A stretch of 64,000 nucleotides of DNA from Candidatus Mediterraneibacter avicola. Its GTDB lineage: Bacteria > Bacillota > Clostridia > Lachnospirales > Lachnospiraceae. The DNA is taken from the NCBI GenBank assembly GCA_019115385.1, contig DXDR01000083.1, positions 1-64,000 on the forward strand, in the 5' to 3' direction. This document shows, one piece after another, positions 45,603 through 55,817 of this stretch. A program made the position numbers and the translations under genes. The number at the start of each line of letters is the position of its first letter. Position 1 is the stretch's first letter. The notes below the pieces were generated by a model that did not search any database, was not told the origin of the DNA, and saw only the letters and a list, made by a program, of their open reading frames with translations.

Positions 45603-46463
45603 ATGAAAGGTAGTATCAGGGTATCGGCAAAGACACTGGACGATGCGATCACTGAGGCATCTGTTCAGCTGGGAGTTACAAGTGACAGGCTGGAATATGA
45701 CGTAATTGAAAAGGGAAGCGCAGGATTTCTCGGAATCGGAATGAAACAGGCTGTGATCGAAGCCTGGAGAAAAGAAGAGCCGGAAGAAGAAAAGCAGGAT
45801 ATAAAAGAAATCTTTTCTGAGAGTGAGATTCTCGGCGAACTGAAAAATGAACGCCCTGTAAATGAAAAAAGAGAAAAGAAAGAAAAACGTCAGAGAGACC
45901 AGAAGAAAGAAGCTAAGAAGGAAGAAATAAAGGAAGAAGTCAAGGCAGAAGAAACAACAGAAGAGGCGGCTCCTGTAAAGGAAGAAAAAAATAAGCCTGT
46001 AGAAGTTGAGCCTCAGACTGTCAGCGCTGTTGAAAAATTTATACAGGATACACTCGGTGCTATGAATATGGAGGTTGAGATTTCTTCAGAAATTGACGGA
46101 GACGGAGCTCTCTGTGTAAATATGAAGGGAGAGCACATGGGAATCCTCATAGGAAAAAGAGGACAGACTCTCGACTCTCTCCAGTACCTTGCAAACCGTG
46201 TTGCAAATAAGCATCAGGAAGGCTATGTGAGAGTGAAGCTTGATACTGAGAATTACCGTGCGAGAAGAGAAGAGACTCTGAGACATCTTGCCAAGAATAT
46301 TGCACATAAGGTAAAGAGAACAAGAAGACCTGTTTCTCTCGAACCTATGAATCCATATGAGAGAAGGATCATCCACTCTGCACTGCAGTCAGATCCTTAT
46401 GTGACGACCCACAGTGAAGGAGAGGATCCTTACAGAAAGGTTGTCGTTACATTAAAGAAATAG
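45603..46463 (+). CDS. khpB: Jag/KhpB RNA-binding protein
   Basis: 286 residues from MKGSIRVSAKTLDDAI, with GAAAGGAAAG in the end of yidC as ribosome site; the track of open frame extends upstream inside yidC. The Jag-N domain (1-50, ...GFLGIGMKQAVIEAW) is followed by a K/E-rich linker (about 60-140), a KH domain (GEHMGILIGKRGQTLDSLQYL, about 180-200) and an R3H domain (YRARREETLRHLAKNIAHKV, RRIIHSALQS). It binds RNA and influences cell division and wall synthesis in Firmicutes. Confidence 0.95.
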   Translation: MKGSIRVSAKTLDDAITEASVQLGVTSDRLEYDVIEKGSAGFLGIGMKQAVIEAWRKEEPEEEKQDIKEIFSESEILGELKNERPVNEKREKKEKRQRDQKKEAKKEEIKEEVKAEETTEEAAPVKEEKNKPVEVEPQTVSAVEKFIQDTLGAMNMEVEISSEIDGDGALCVNMKGEHMGILIGKRGQTLDSLQYLANRVANKHQEGYVRVKLDTENYRARREETLRHLAKNIAHKVKRTRRPVSLEPMNPYERRIIHSALQSDPYVTTHSEGEDPYRKVVVTLKK

Positions 46464-46487
46464 TGGAAAATTAAAACGACGGAAGCG

Positions 46488-46543
46488 AAAGAACGTTAAC
46501 GCTTCACGGATTCTTTCGTGAAGCTTAAAACGTTCTTTTTTAT
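46488..46543 (+). terminator. terminator after jag
   Basis: A long hairpin pairs AAGAACGTT and GCTTCACG with CGTGAAGC and AACGTTCTT, followed by TTTTTATTC. It ends the rpmH-jag transcript. Confidence 0.85.
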
Positions 46544-46626
46544 TCTATAGGAAAGTCCGCCGGGCTGTCCAGTTCGTTGCTTGAGGGAATAAAATGCCCT
46601 ATGGGCAGAAATGAAAGGGTATGATT

Positions 46627-47997
46627 ATGGAGAATGAAACAATCGCCGCAATTTCCACAGGAATGACCAATGCGGGAATCGGGATCGTAAGGATAAGCGG
46701 AGAGGATGCATTTGCGGCAGCGGATAAGATATTCAGGGGAAAAGTAAAAATATCAGAATGCAGAAGCCATACGATCCATTATGGAAATATCGTAGACGGG
46801 GATGATGTGCTGGATGAAGTTCTTGTCATGGTAATGAAAGGTCCCCGGACATTTACCGGGGAGGATACGGTGGAAATCAACTGCCACGGGGGCACTTATG
46901 TAGTGAAAAAAGTCCTGGATGCAGTGCTCAAATGCGGAGTGCGGCCGGCTCAGCCCGGAGAATTTACAAAAAGAGCCTTTTTGAATGGAAAGCTTGATCT
47001 GTCGCAGGCGGAGGCGGTGTCCGATCTTATTTCATCCAGCAGTGATTATGCTCTAAAAAGTTCTGTCAGTCAATTAAAAGGAAATGTAAAAAATAAAATA
47101 AATAATATAAGAAACAAAATAATATACAACACAGCTTTTATTGAGTCGGCGCTTGATGACCCGGAGCATATAAGTGTTGATGGTTATGGAGAAGAGCTTA
47201 AAAAAGTTTCTTTAGATATTATAAAAGAACTAAAAGAACTTATAGATTCTTATGATGATGGAAAAATCTTTAAAGAAGGTATCCAGACTGTAATCGTAGG
47301 AAAGCCGAATGCAGGAAAGTCTTCTCTTTTAAATGTTCTTTCAGGGTATGAGAGAGCAATCGTCACAGATATAGAAGGTACGACAAGGGATGTACTGGAG
47401 GAGCAGATCAGCCTTCAGGGTATTACTCTGAATGTAGTAGATACTGCGGGAATCAGACAGACTGAGGACCGGGTGGAAAAAATAGGAGTGGACCGTGCGG
47501 TAGACTATGTGAAAAAGGCTGATCTTGTAATTTATGTGGCTGACAGTTCAAGAGAGTTGGATGAAAATGATGAAAAAATTCTGGATATGATTTATGATAA
47601 AAGGAAGATCATACTTCTGAATAAGTCGGATCTGAACACAGTTATTACAAAGGAAAAGATGGAGAAAAGGTCGGGGGGAGCCCCTGTGATCCAGATTTCA
47701 GCGAGAGAAGAGACGGGAATAAGAGAACTGGGAAACGCGATAAAAGATATGTTTCTCAGGGGTGACGTTTCGTTTAATGAAGAGGTTTATATTACCAGCG
47801 CCAGACAGAAAAATGCTCTTATAGATAGTATGAAAAGCATGGAAAAGGTTATCGAAAGTATAGACAGCGGTATGCCCGAGGATTTTTATTCTATTGATCT
47901 GATGGACGCTTATGATGCTTTAGGAAGTATAACAGGAGAATCAGCAGGAGAAGATTTGATCAATGAAATATTCAGCAAATTTTGTATGGGAAAATAA
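46627..47997 (+). CDS. mnmE: tRNA modification GTPase MnmE
   Basis: 456 residues from the ATG with AAAGGG 7 bases upstream; another ATG two codons earlier has no gap. The N-terminal folate-binding domain (1-118, [18 protein letters not shown]) is followed by a helical domain and a G domain: G1 [12 protein letters not shown]2 TTRD, G3 DTAGI, G4 NKSD. It ends with CMGK, the C-terminal catalytic motif. With MnmG it makes 5-carboxymethylaminomethyl uridine at tRNA position 34. Confidence 0.97.
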   Translation: MENETIAAISTGMTNAGIGIVRISGEDAFAAADKIFRGKVKISECRSHTIHYGNIVDGDDVLDEVLVMVMKGPRTFTGEDTVEINCHGGTYVVKKVLDAVLKCGVRPAQPGEFTKRAFLNGKLDLSQAEAVSDLISSSSDYALKSSVSQLKGNVKNKINNIRNKIIYNTAFIESALDDPEHISVDGYGEELKKVSLDIIKELKELIDSYDDGKIFKEGIQTVIVGKPNAGKSSLLNVLSGYERAIVTDIEGTTRDVLEEQISLQGITLNVVDTAGIRQTEDRVEKIGVDRAVDYVKKADLVIYVADSSRELDENDEKILDMIYDKRKIILLNKSDLNTVITKEKMEKRSGGAPVIQISAREETGIRELGNAIKDMFLRGDVSFNEEVYITSARQKNALIDSMKSMEKVIESIDSGMPEDFYSIDLMDAYDALGSITGESAGEDLINEIFSKFCMGK

Positions 47998-49882
47998 AGA
48001 TTATTATGATATTGTCGTCGTAGGAGCGGGCCATGCGGGATGTGAAGCTGCACTTGCCTGCGCCAGGCTTGGTTTTCATACTGTGATTTTTACCGTCAGT
48101 GTGGACAGCATTGCTCTTATGCCGTGTAATCCAAATATAGGGGGAAGTTCCAAAGGACATCTGGTAAGGGAAGTGGATGCGCTGGGCGGAGAAATGGGGA
48201 AGGTAATAGACAGAACATTTATCCAGTCTAAAATGCTGAATCGCTCAAAGGGTCCGGCGGTACATTCGCTTCGCGCCCAGGCTGACAAGGCGGAGTACAG
48301 CCGGGCTATGCGGCAGGTACTGGAAGACCAGGATAATCTGGATATCAGGCAGATGGAAGTTACAGAAATCCTGGCAGAGGATGGAAAAGTTACGGGAGTA
48401 AAAACTTATTCTGGCGCCCTTTACCGGTGCCGGGCCGTTATTCTCTGTACAGGGACTTATCTGAAGGCCAGATGCATTTATGGAGATGTGAGCACATATA
48501 CGGGGCCAAACGGACTGCAGAGCGCTAATTATCTTACGGACAGTCTGAAAGCTTTGGGAGTTAAGATGTATCGGTTTAAGACAGGTACACCGGCCAGGAT
48601 TGACAGAAACTCAGTTGATTTCAGCAGGATGGAAGAGCAGAAAGGAGATGAAAGGATTGTTCCTTTTTCCTTTACGACAGATCCTGAGACGGTTCAGATC
48701 GATCAGGCTTCCTGCTGGCTTACTTACACAAATGAAAAAACCCATGAAATTATAAGAGAAAACCTCGACAGATCTCCCCTGTTTTCCGGCGCTATAGAGG
48801 GAACAGGCCCCAGATATTGTCCTTCTATTGAAGATAAGGTCGTAAAATTTCCTGACAAAAACAGGCATCAGGTTTTTATTGAGCCTGAGGGACTCCATAC
48901 AACGGAAATGTATGTGGGAGGAATGTCCAGTTCGCTTCCGGAAGATGTGCAGTATGCCATGTACAGAAGTGTTCCCGGACTGGAACATGCAAAAATCGTG
49001 CGGAATGCCTATGCCATAGAATACGATTGTATTGACGCCAGACAGCTTAAGAGTACGCTGGAGTTTAAAAATATAGACGGACTTTTCAGCGGCGGCCAGT
49101 TTAACGGAAGTTCCGGGTATGAGGAAGCAGCGGCCCAGGGACTGATGGCCGGTATCAACGCTGCGAGGAAGCTTCAGGGCAAGGAGGGGATTGTGATCGA
49201 CCGGTCCCAGGGGTATATCGGTGTTTTGATCGACGATCTTGTTACAAAAGAAAGTCACGAGCCTTACCGTATGATGACCTCAAGAGCTGAGTACAGACTG
49301 CTCCTCAGACAGGATAATGCAGATCTCAGACTTACGAAGATAGGCTATGAAGCAGGGCTGATCGACGAGGATAGATATAAAAAACTTCTTAAAAAAGAGG
49401 AGATGATCGATCAGGAAATCTATCGTGTAAATCATGTGAATATCGGCACAACCCCAAAAGTTCAGGAAATCCTCCGCTCCTGCGGAAGTACAGAACTTAA
49501 TTCTGGAACAACTCTTGCAGAGCTGATACGGCGTCCTGAGCTGTCTTACGAGAAACTTGCTCTGATTGATAAAAACCGCCCGGAACTGCCCGATGATGTA
49601 AAGGAGCAGGTGGATATTAATATAAAATATGAAGGGTATATCAGACGCCAGCTCAGACAGGTAGAACAGTTTAAAAAGCTGGAGAATAAGAGGATTCCTG
49701 ATGATATTGACTATAATAATATAAATAGTCTCAGGATAGAAGCTAAACAGAAACTTAGTGAAATAAAGCCCCTGTCGGTGGGACAGGCTTCAAGGATATC
49801 TGGAGTCTCCCCTGCAGATATTTCGGTACTTCTTGTTTATCTGACAGGCGGAAGTTCCGGTTCTTCGGGACATAAGTCTTAA
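47963..49882 (+). CDS. mnmG: tRNA uridine 5-carboxymethylaminomethyl modification enzyme MnmG
   Basis: 639 residues. The FAD loop is [17 protein letters not shown] (about 15-31); GidA signatures include [27 protein letters not shown] and the cysteine-bearing [15 protein letters not shown]. The C-terminal MnmE-binding helical domain ends near 630. Its start overlaps mnmE by 35 bases; AGGAGAAG lies about 10 bases before the ATG. It acts with MnmE on tRNA wobble uridine. Confidence 0.97.
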   Translation: MKYSANFVWENKDYYDIVVVGAGHAGCEAALACARLGFHTVIFTVSVDSIALMPCNPNIGGSSKGHLVREVDALGGEMGKVIDRTFIQSKMLNRSKGPAVHSLRAQADKAEYSRAMRQVLEDQDNLDIRQMEVTEILAEDGKVTGVKTYSGALYRCRAVILCTGTYLKARCIYGDVSTYTGPNGLQSANYLTDSLKALGVKMYRFKTGTPARIDRNSVDFSRMEEQKGDERIVPFSFTTDPETVQIDQASCWLTYTNEKTHEIIRENLDRSPLFSGAIEGTGPRYCPSIEDKVVKFPDKNRHQVFIEPEGLHTTEMYVGGMSSSLPEDVQYAMYRSVPGLEHAKIVRNAYAIEYDCIDARQLKSTLEFKNIDGLFSGGQFNGSSGYEEAAAQGLMAGINAARKLQGKEGIVIDRSQGYIGVLIDDLVTKESHEPYRMMTSRAEYRLLLRQDNADLRLTKIGYEAGLIDEDRYKKLLKKEEMIDQEIYRVNHVNIGTTPKVQEILRSCGSTELNSGTTLAELIRRPELSYEKLALIDKNRPELPDDVKEQVDINIKYEGYIRRQLRQVEQFKKLENKRIPDDIDYNNINSLRIEAKQKLSEIKPLSVGQASRISGVSPADISVLLVYLTGGSSGSSGHKS

Positions 49883-49918
49883 ATATTTTTTAACGCAAAT
49901 ATTAATTTATTGTATTTT

Positions 49919-49950
49919 ATGTAAAAGTGATATATTTATCACTTTTACAT
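49919..49950. repeat. perfect inverted repeat between mnmG and rsmG
   Basis: Two perfect 14-base arms (49919-49932, 49937-49950; atgtaaaagtgata) with a 4-base loop. No T tract follows, so a terminator is less likely than an operator or RNA hairpin. Confidence 0.6.
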
Positions 49951-49985
49951 AATGTATAACTACTAGAATTACAGGAATATATATA

Positions 49986-50696
49986 ATGGAAAATAAATTT
50001 GACAACGAATTAGAAAAAATGAATATCAGGCTGACCGATGATCAGAAGAGCCAATTTGATCTGTATTATGAATTGCTTATAGAGTGGAATCGTGTTATGA
50101 ATCTTACCGGTATTACAGATTACGATGAGGTTAACCTCAAGCATTTTACAGATAGTCTGACGATCAGCAGAATAATTGATATGGCACAGATAAACACTCT
50201 TATAGATGTGGGAACAGGTGCAGGTTTTCCGGGAATACCGATTAAGATTGCCTTTCCGCATATAAAAGTTTACCTGCTTGATTCGCTTAATAAGAGAATC
50301 AAATTTTTAAATGAAGTGATAAAAAAACTTGGATTAAAAAATATATATGCGTTCCATGGAAGAGCTGAAGATTTTGCAAAAGACAGGCAGTACAGAGAGA
50401 AGTTTGATGTATGTGTATCAAGAGCTGTGGCTAATCTGTCTACTTTAAGTGAGTATTGTATACCCTTTGTAAAAACAGGAGGATATTTTGTTTCCTACAA
50501 AGGCGGAGATTCAGATGAAGAAGTCGTGAGGTCTGAAAATGCAATCACACTTCTTGGCGGAGAAATTGAAAATACGGACAGGTTTTTCCTGCCTGATACA
50601 GATATGGGAAGAACTCTTATAAAAATCAGAAAGAGAAAGAGCACACCGAACAGATATCCGCGGAAAGCAGGAATACCGTCAAAGGAACCGTTATAA
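49986..50696 (+). CDS. rsmG: 16S rRNA (guanine527-N7)-methyltransferase
   Basis: 236 residues. The SAM-binding motif is LIDVGTGAGFPGIPIKIAFP (about 73-92), with YLLDSLNKRIKFL as motif II and FDVCVSRAVANLS as motif IV. It methylates the 530 loop of 16S rRNA. It carries a basic C-terminal extension after residue 215. AGGAA lies 8 bases before the ATG. Confidence 0.96.
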   Translation: MENKFDNELEKMNIRLTDDQKSQFDLYYELLIEWNRVMNLTGITDYDEVNLKHFTDSLTISRIIDMAQINTLIDVGTGAGFPGIPIKIAFPHIKVYLLDSLNKRIKFLNEVIKKLGLKNIYAFHGRAEDFAKDRQYREKFDVCVSRAVANLSTLSEYCIPFVKTGGYFVSYKGGDSDEEVVRSENAITLLGGEIENTDRFFLPDTDMGRTLIKIRKRKSTPNRYPRKAGIPSKEPL

Positions 50697-50743
50697 AAAG
50701 AGGACCGGCATTCTCAGTACCAGAGAATGCCGGTCCTCTTTTT
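50695..50743. terminator. bidirectional terminator between rsmG and the hydrolase gene
   Basis: Perfect 21-base arms (50695-50715 and 50723-50743) with a 7-base loop, starting in AAAAAG and ending in CTTTTT, so it can stop transcription from either convergent gene. Its edges overlap both stop codons. Confidence 0.9.
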
Positions 50744-51704
50744 ATGATTCTTCTGACAGGAGAATTTTTACTTGATCTACAAACTCATCCGGTTTTTCCA
50801 TGTGAGGCATCTTTTTCGCTTTATCTATCCCCATAATTTCAATCGAAGGAAGATAATTCTGATATTGATTTGCTGAAAGGATATTTTCGGGATTTCCGTT
50901 TCCAGTAATAATAAATATACTGTTAGTTAATTTATCCATGCAGCATATCACATTTGTATTGGTAAATCTTGATACCTTACTTGCATATAAAAATTTAGAA
51001 TGGGTTTTCTTTTTTTGTGAAGCCTCCCTAAATGCTAAAATGTCTTTTTCGTCTATTTCATTTTGATCATAATAGTAGGAGGATGAAAATTCCTGTGATA
51101 TTGTACGCCTGTTTATTTTCATATTGTATATAAATGTTCCTATAACAGGTGTATAAAGGAGGTATTTAACCAATTTAAAACGCTTAGTCGGTATTTTTGC
51201 AAGATTTATCATATCAGGCGGATTTATCATCACAACGCGGTCAATTACTGAGTCATCATTTGAACAGGCCATCAATACAAAAGAGGACGATTCCCCGGAA
51301 ACTATAACATCTGTCTTTCTGCCTATAATATGTTTTATAAAATCGGCAATCATCTGAACATACAAATAATTTGTATATGTAAGAATAGGACGATCTGAGC
51401 ATCCACAGCCCAGTAAATCTATACTATATACAGTATAAGTTTTTGAAAGTTCCTTTTCAACCTTATTCCATTCGTATAAAGATGAACAAACATTTAAGTC
51501 ATGAATAAGCAGAATTGGATTGCCAGAGCCGGATTTTTTATAGGCAATCTTACCGAATCTCCAGTCATAGTATTTGTAAGCGTCGCTATCCAGTAAATTG
51601 TCGGCTGTTGATATATAATGGAAGATACGATTTATAACATGCATAGTTCCAACTGCAGCCCCTGTGAAAACTGCGGCAATGCCAAGTTTTCTTTTTATAC
51701 TCAC
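50742..51704 (-). CDS. alpha/beta hydrolase
   Basis: 320 residues from a GTG with AGGTGATGAG upstream. A hydrophobic N-terminal segment (about 6-25) may anchor it to the membrane. The oxyanion strand is NPILLIHDLNVCSS, the nucleophile elbow is VSGESSSFVL (Ser at about 142), and the catalytic His is in KKMPHMEKP near the C-terminus. The substrate is unknown. It is one minus-strand gene inside the plus-strand block, next to the parS/parA region. Confidence 0.8.
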   Translation of the reverse strand: MSIKRKLGIAAVFTGAAVGTMHVINRIFHYISTADNLLDSDAYKYYDWRFGKIAYKKSGSGNPILLIHDLNVCSSLYEWNKVEKELSKTYTVYSIDLLGCGCSDRPILTYTNYLYVQMIADFIKHIIGRKTDVIVSGESSSFVLMACSNDDSVIDRVVMINPPDMINLAKIPTKRFKLVKYLLYTPVIGTFIYNMKINRRTISQEFSSSYYYDQNEIDEKDILAFREASQKKKTHSKFLYASKVSRFTNTNVICCMDKLTNSIFIITGNGNPENILSANQYQNYLPSIEIMGIDKAKKMPHMEKPDEFVDQVKILLSEES

Positions 51705-51780
51705 ACCTCATCACCTGCTTTCCTTATTTTCTATTATTATACTACATTGATATACCTAAATAAAGACTAAATTCTTTAAA

Positions 51781-51796
51781 TGTTTCACGTGAAACA
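51781..51796. promoter_or_regulatory. parS: parS site
   Basis: TGTTTCACGTGAAACA, a perfect 16-base palindrome equal to the ParB-binding parS consensus. It lies in the gap upstream of parA. Confidence 0.95.
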
Positions 51797-52088
51797 TTTA
51801 AAATTGATTTACTTCAAAATAATCCAGATTCAGTAAATTATCTAAGTATAAATAATAAACCGAAAGATAGTCAAAAAAATTATGTACTCGTAAAATCTTA
51901 AAGTGTGTATATAAAAAAAGTAAGAAATATGGATGAATATGAAAGATAGAGAACATAAAAAAGCGTTCATTCTTTTTCTTTCCTTTTGTCAGGATAGTGT
52001 CAATGTTCTGAGCGTAAACGTAGATTCCACATTGCACAATCCCTGATTGTGCCCTTAAATCCTCTATGTAAATGTAAATTTGTAAAAA
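51797..52088. other. spacer between two parS sites
   Basis: AT-rich DNA without a supported gene; a minus-strand open frame across it lacks a ribosome site and has low-complexity Phe/Tyr content. It should hold the parA promoter region, but none stands out. Confidence 0.5.
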
Positions 52089-52104
52089 TGTTTCACGTGA
52101 AACA
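52089..52104. promoter_or_regulatory. parS: parS site
   Basis: A second perfect TGTTTCACGTGAAACA, 88 bases before the parA start codon. Two sites 292 bases apart bracket the parA upstream region. Confidence 0.95.
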
Positions 52105-52191
52105 TTATATTATGGATAAATATCAAGAAAGGTGATATAATGAAACGGTACACGATAAAAAATTGATAAAGAAGCTTGTCAGGAGGTTGAA

Positions 52192-52959
52192 ATGGGGAGA
52201 ATAATAGCAATCGCCAATCAAAAGGGCGGAGTGGGAAAGACTACAACAGCAATTAATTTATCAGCATCTCTTGCGAGTATGAACAAAAAGGTACTTGCAC
52301 TTGATATGGACCCACAGGGAAATATGACAAGTGGATTAGGTGTGGATAAGGATGAAGTTGAAAAGACGGTCTACGATTTGATTATCAGTAATGCCGGAAT
52401 TGAAGAGTGCATTTGCAGAGATGTACTCGAAAACCTGGATGTTCTTCCGTCAAATATTAATTTATCAGCAGCAGAAATTGAACTTATCGGTGTGGATAAT
52501 AAAGAATATATCCTCAGAGAAGAAGCTGAAAAGGTTAAAGAACAGTATGATTTTATTATTATTGACTGTCCCCCGGCCCTGAGTATGCTTACAATTAATG
52601 CTATGACTACAGCAGATTCGGTTCTTGTGCCGATACAATGTGAATACTACGCACTTGAAGGGTTAAGTCAGCTGATACATACTATTGAACTTGTACAGGA
52701 AAGACTGAATCCGACTCTGGAAATCGAAGGAGTTGTATTTACTATGTACGATGCCAGAACAAATCTTTCTCTTCAGGTTGTCGAAAATGTAAAAGATAAT
52801 CTGAATCAGAATATTTATAAAACCATTATTCCAAGAAATATACGACTGGCAGAAGCGCCAAGTTATGGAATGCCAATAAATCTCTATGATCCAAAATCTA
52901 CAGGCGCAGAGAGTTATATGTTGTTAGCAGAAGAAGTGATTCATAAAGGAGAGGAATAA
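52192..52959 (+). CDS. parA: chromosome partitioning ATPase ParA/Soj
   Basis: 255 residues. The deviant Walker A is NQKGGVGKTTTAINLS at the N-terminus, with signature Lys; Walker A' is LALDMDPQGNMTSGLG and Walker B IIIDCPPALSML. In Firmicutes Soj works with ParB at parS and also controls DnaA. AGGAGG lies 7 bases before the ATG. parB begins 1 base after its stop. Confidence 0.97.
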   Translation: MGRIIAIANQKGGVGKTTTAINLSASLASMNKKVLALDMDPQGNMTSGLGVDKDEVEKTVYDLIISNAGIEECICRDVLENLDVLPSNINLSAAEIELIGVDNKEYILREEAEKVKEQYDFIIIDCPPALSMLTINAMTTADSVLVPIQCEYYALEGLSQLIHTIELVQERLNPTLEIEGVVFTMYDARTNLSLQVVENVKDNLNQNIYKTIIPRNIRLAEAPSYGMPINLYDPKSTGAESYMLLAEEVIHKGEE

Positions 52960-52960
52960 T

Positions 52961-53872
52961 ATGGCAGTGAAAAGAAATGGATTGGGCAAAGGCCTGGACA
53001 GTCTTATTCCAAATAAGACAGAAAAAGCCGCCGCTGTTGAGAAAAAGAATGTGAATAAAACGGAAGAAAAAGAAAACGGGACTGGAGAAATACTTGTAAA
53101 AATCAACCAGGTAGAGCCAAACAGGGAGCAGCCCAGAAAAGAATTTGATGAGGATTCTCTGATGGAACTTGCTGATTCTATCAAACAGTTCGGAATACTT
53201 CAGCCTCTTCTTGTGCAAAAACGAAAAGATTACTATGAGATTATCGCTGGTGAACGAAGATGGCGCGCGGCAAAGATTGCAGGGATAAAAGAAGTCCCGA
53301 TCATAGTAAAAGAATATACAGACCAGGAAATCGTGGAAATTTCTCTTATAGAAAATATACAGAGAGAAAATCTGAATCCGATTGAAGAAGCAATGGCATA
53401 TAAGAGACTGCTGGAGGAATTTGATCTGAAACAGGATGAGGTTGCAGAAAGAGTTTCGAAGAGCAGGACCGCAGTTACAAACTCTATGCGTCTCCTGAAG
53501 TTGAGTGCGAGGGTCCAGCAGATGATCGTGGATGATATGATAAGTACCGGACACGCAAGGGCGCTTCTTGCTCTTGATGATGAGGAACAACAGTACCAGC
53601 TTGCTAACCGGATTTTTGATGAGAAACTCAGTGTAAGAGAGACTGAAAAAATCGTTAAAGCATTAAAAAATCCAAAAAAAGAAGTTAAAAAGCAAAAAAT
53701 AGAACATACGTTTGTATACAATAATCTTGAAGAGCAAATGAAAAACATTATAGGCACAAAGGTAAGTGTTAATCCGAAAGCGAATGGAAAAGGAAAAATA
53801 GAGATAGAATATTATTCTGAGGAAGAACTGGAAAGAATCTATGATCTGATCATGACAATAAGAACAGAATAG
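52961..53872 (+). CDS. parB: chromosome partitioning protein ParB/Spo0J
   Basis: 303 residues. GLGKGLDSLIPN at the N-terminus contacts ParA; the CTP-binding ParB/Srx domain contains EPNREQPRKEFDE, LLVQKRKDYYEIIAGERRWRAAK and IQRENLNPIEEA; the helix-turn-helix follows (EVAERVSKSRTAVTNSMRLL-like, near 160). A C-terminal dimer domain ends near 303. It slides from parS to load condensin. AAGGAG precedes the ATG. Confidence 0.97.
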   Translation: MAVKRNGLGKGLDSLIPNKTEKAAAVEKKNVNKTEEKENGTGEILVKINQVEPNREQPRKEFDEDSLMELADSIKQFGILQPLLVQKRKDYYEIIAGERRWRAAKIAGIKEVPIIVKEYTDQEIVEISLIENIQRENLNPIEEAMAYKRLLEEFDLKQDEVAERVSKSRTAVTNSMRLLKLSARVQQMIVDDMISTGHARALLALDDEEQQYQLANRIFDEKLSVRETEKIVKALKNPKKEVKKQKIEHTFVYNNLEEQMKNIIGTKVSVNPKANGKGKIEIEYYSEEELERIYDLIMTIRTE

Positions 53873-53991
53873 AAAACAACATAGTGGAAACGGCAGCCGG
53901 ATGAATGTATACTGCTCAGAGGGAAAAGGAGGAAAAGAAGCGGGAAGAGTAAAGTGAGAGGGAGAATGAATAAGAAGGAGATGAAAACAAA

Positions 53992-54516
53992 ATGAACGGA
54001 ATACTTGAAACTTTGGGGATTGATCCGTTTTATCTGTTCATAGCTGTATTTATACTGCTGGCAGTACTGATCGTTCTTTATGTACTGCTCAATGAGAGAT
54101 ACAGAAAGCTTCAAAGAAGCTACGCAACATTCATGAAAGGGAAAAATGCAAAGAATCTTGAGAAAAGTATCTTTGCAAGATTTGAAGAACTGGAGGAAAT
54201 TTCTGCACTGGCAAAGGAAAACCGTGAAGAAATCAATAAAATATACAAAAAGATGGAAGGGCATTACCAGAAGGTGGGAATCGTAAAATATGACGCTTTT
54301 CACGAAATGGGCGGCGAGTTAAGCTTTGCCCTTGCCATGCTGGATGAAAATGATAATGGCTGGATATTCAATGCAATGCACAGCAGAGAAGGCTGTTATA
54401 CTTATATCAAAGAAATTATAAAAGGCGAAAGTTATATCGAACTCGCCGAGGAAGAAAGAAAATGCCTGGAAAAAGCTATATATCAGGAAGAATACGATAT
54501 TAAAAAAGGAATGTGA
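53992..54516 (+). CDS. DUF4446 family membrane protein
   Basis: 174 residues. One N-terminal helix (about 13-34, FYLFIAVFILLAVLIVLYVLL), a coiled region (about 65-95) and a conserved domain with GIVKYDAFHEMGGELSFALA and MLDENDNGWI. It matches DUF4446, whose genes usually sit downstream of parB in Clostridia. The function is unknown. AAGGAG lies 10 bases before the ATG, and serS starts 11 bases after its stop. Confidence 0.85.
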   Translation: MNGILETLGIDPFYLFIAVFILLAVLIVLYVLLNERYRKLQRSYATFMKGKNAKNLEKSIFARFEELEEISALAKENREEINKIYKKMEGHYQKVGIVKYDAFHEMGGELSFALAMLDENDNGWIFNAMHSREGCYTYIKEIIKGESYIELAEEERKCLEKAIYQEEYDIKKGM

Positions 54517-54527
54517 GGAAAAGATAA

Positions 54528-55817
54528 ATGCTGGACATAAAATTTGTAAGAACCAATCCGGATATTGTAAAACAGAATATAAAAAATAAATTTCAGGATG
54601 AAAAACTTCCCCTTGTGGATGAAGTGATCGCTCTGGATTTAAGAAACAGAGAAATCAAACAGGAAGTGGAAGCGCTCAGGGCGGAGAAAAACAAAGCTTC
54701 GAAAATGATCGGTGCAATGATGGCTCAGAAAAAAATCGACGAGGCAGAAGAACTGAAAAAAAAGGTTTCTGAAAGTGCAGGCAGAATTGACGCACTGTCC
54801 GTCGAGGAAAAAGAAGTAGAAGAGAAAATCAGAAAGATCATGATGACAATACCTAATATCATTGATCCTTCTGTACCCATAGGAAAAGACGACAGTGAAA
54901 ATGTAGAACTGGAGCGGTTCGGAGAGCCCGTGGTGCCGGATTTTGAAATTCCATATCACACGGACATTATGGAGTCATTCAACGGTATCGATCTGGAGAG
55001 TGCAAGAAGAGTTGCCGGAAACGGATTTTATTATCTGATGGGAGATATCGCCCGTCTGCATTCTGCAGTGATCGCATATGCCAGAGATTTTATGATCAAC
55101 CGGGGATTTACTTACTGTGTACCGCCCTTTATGATCCGCAGCAGTGTAGTTACCGGAGTAATGAGTTTTGCGGAAATGGACGCCATGATGTATAAGATCG
55201 AGGGTGAAGATCTCTATCTTATAGGAACAAGTGAGCATTCAATGATCGGAAAATTTATAAATACACAGCTGACAGAAGAGGAACTTCCTCAGACGCTGAC
55301 CAGTTATTCCCCATGCTTCAGAAAGGAAAAGGGAGCGCACGGCATTGAAGAGAGAGGTGTATACCGGATCCATCAGTTTGAAAAGCAGGAAATGATCGTT
55401 GTCTGCAAACCGGAGGAAAGCATGGAATGGTATGATAAGCTGTGGAAAAATACAGTCGACCTTTTCCGTTCCCTGGACATTCCGGTCAGAACTCTGGAAT
55501 GCTGCTCAGGAGATCTTGCAGATCTGAAAGTGAAATCAGTTGACGTGGAGGCATGGTCTCCCCGCCAGAAGAAATATTTTGAGGTAGGAAGCTGTTCGAA
55601 CCTCGGAGATGCACAGGCCAGAAGACTTGGTATCCGCGTGAAAGGAGAAAAAGGAAATTATTTTGCACATACGCTGAATAATACCGTTGTTGCACCGCCC
55701 CGTATGCTGATCGCATTTCTGGAGAATAATCTCCAGGCGGACGGCTCCGTAAAGATACCGGAGGTCCTTCGGCCCTATATGGGAGGAAATGAAGTAATAA
55801 AATGCACCAATATTTAA
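54528..55817 (+). CDS. serS: serine--tRNA ligase
   Basis: 429 residues, normal size. An N-terminal antiparallel coiled coil (about 25-105, EVEALRAEKNKASKMIG) binds the long variable arm of tRNA-Ser. The class II core has motif 2 FRKEKGAHG.EERGVYRIHQFEK (about 265-290) and motif 3 NNTVVAPPRMLIAFLENN near the end. It charges tRNA-Ser. I see no T-box leader upstream. Confidence 0.97.
   Translation: MLDIKFVRTNPDIVKQNIKNKFQDEKLPLVDEVIALDLRNREIKQEVEALRAEKNKASKMIGAMMAQKKIDEAEELKKKVSESAGRIDALSVEEKEVEEKIRKIMMTIPNIIDPSVPIGKDDSENVELERFGEPVVPDFEIPYHTDIMESFNGIDLESARRVAGNGFYYLMGDIARLHSAVIAYARDFMINRGFTYCVPPFMIRSSVVTGVMSFAEMDAMMYKIEGEDLYLIGTSEHSMIGKFINTQLTEEELPQTLTSYSPCFRKEKGAHGIEERGVYRIHQFEKQEMIVVCKPEESMEWYDKLWKNTVDLFRSLDIPVRTLECCSGDLADLKVKSVDVEAWSPRQKKYFEVGSCSNLGDAQARRLGIRVKGEKGNYFAHTLNNTVVAPPRMLIAFLENNLQADGSVKIPEVLRPYMGGNEVIKCTNI

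Noticed and set aside
51798..52037. Minus-strand open frame between the two parS sites
   Set aside because: Low complexity, rich in Phe/Tyr/Leu, no ribosome site, and it lies in a regulatory spacer.
53873..54527. T-box leader for serS
   Set aside because: serS follows DUF4446 by 11 bases, and the gap before DUF4446 has no T-box sequence (TGGNACCGCG-like) or terminator.
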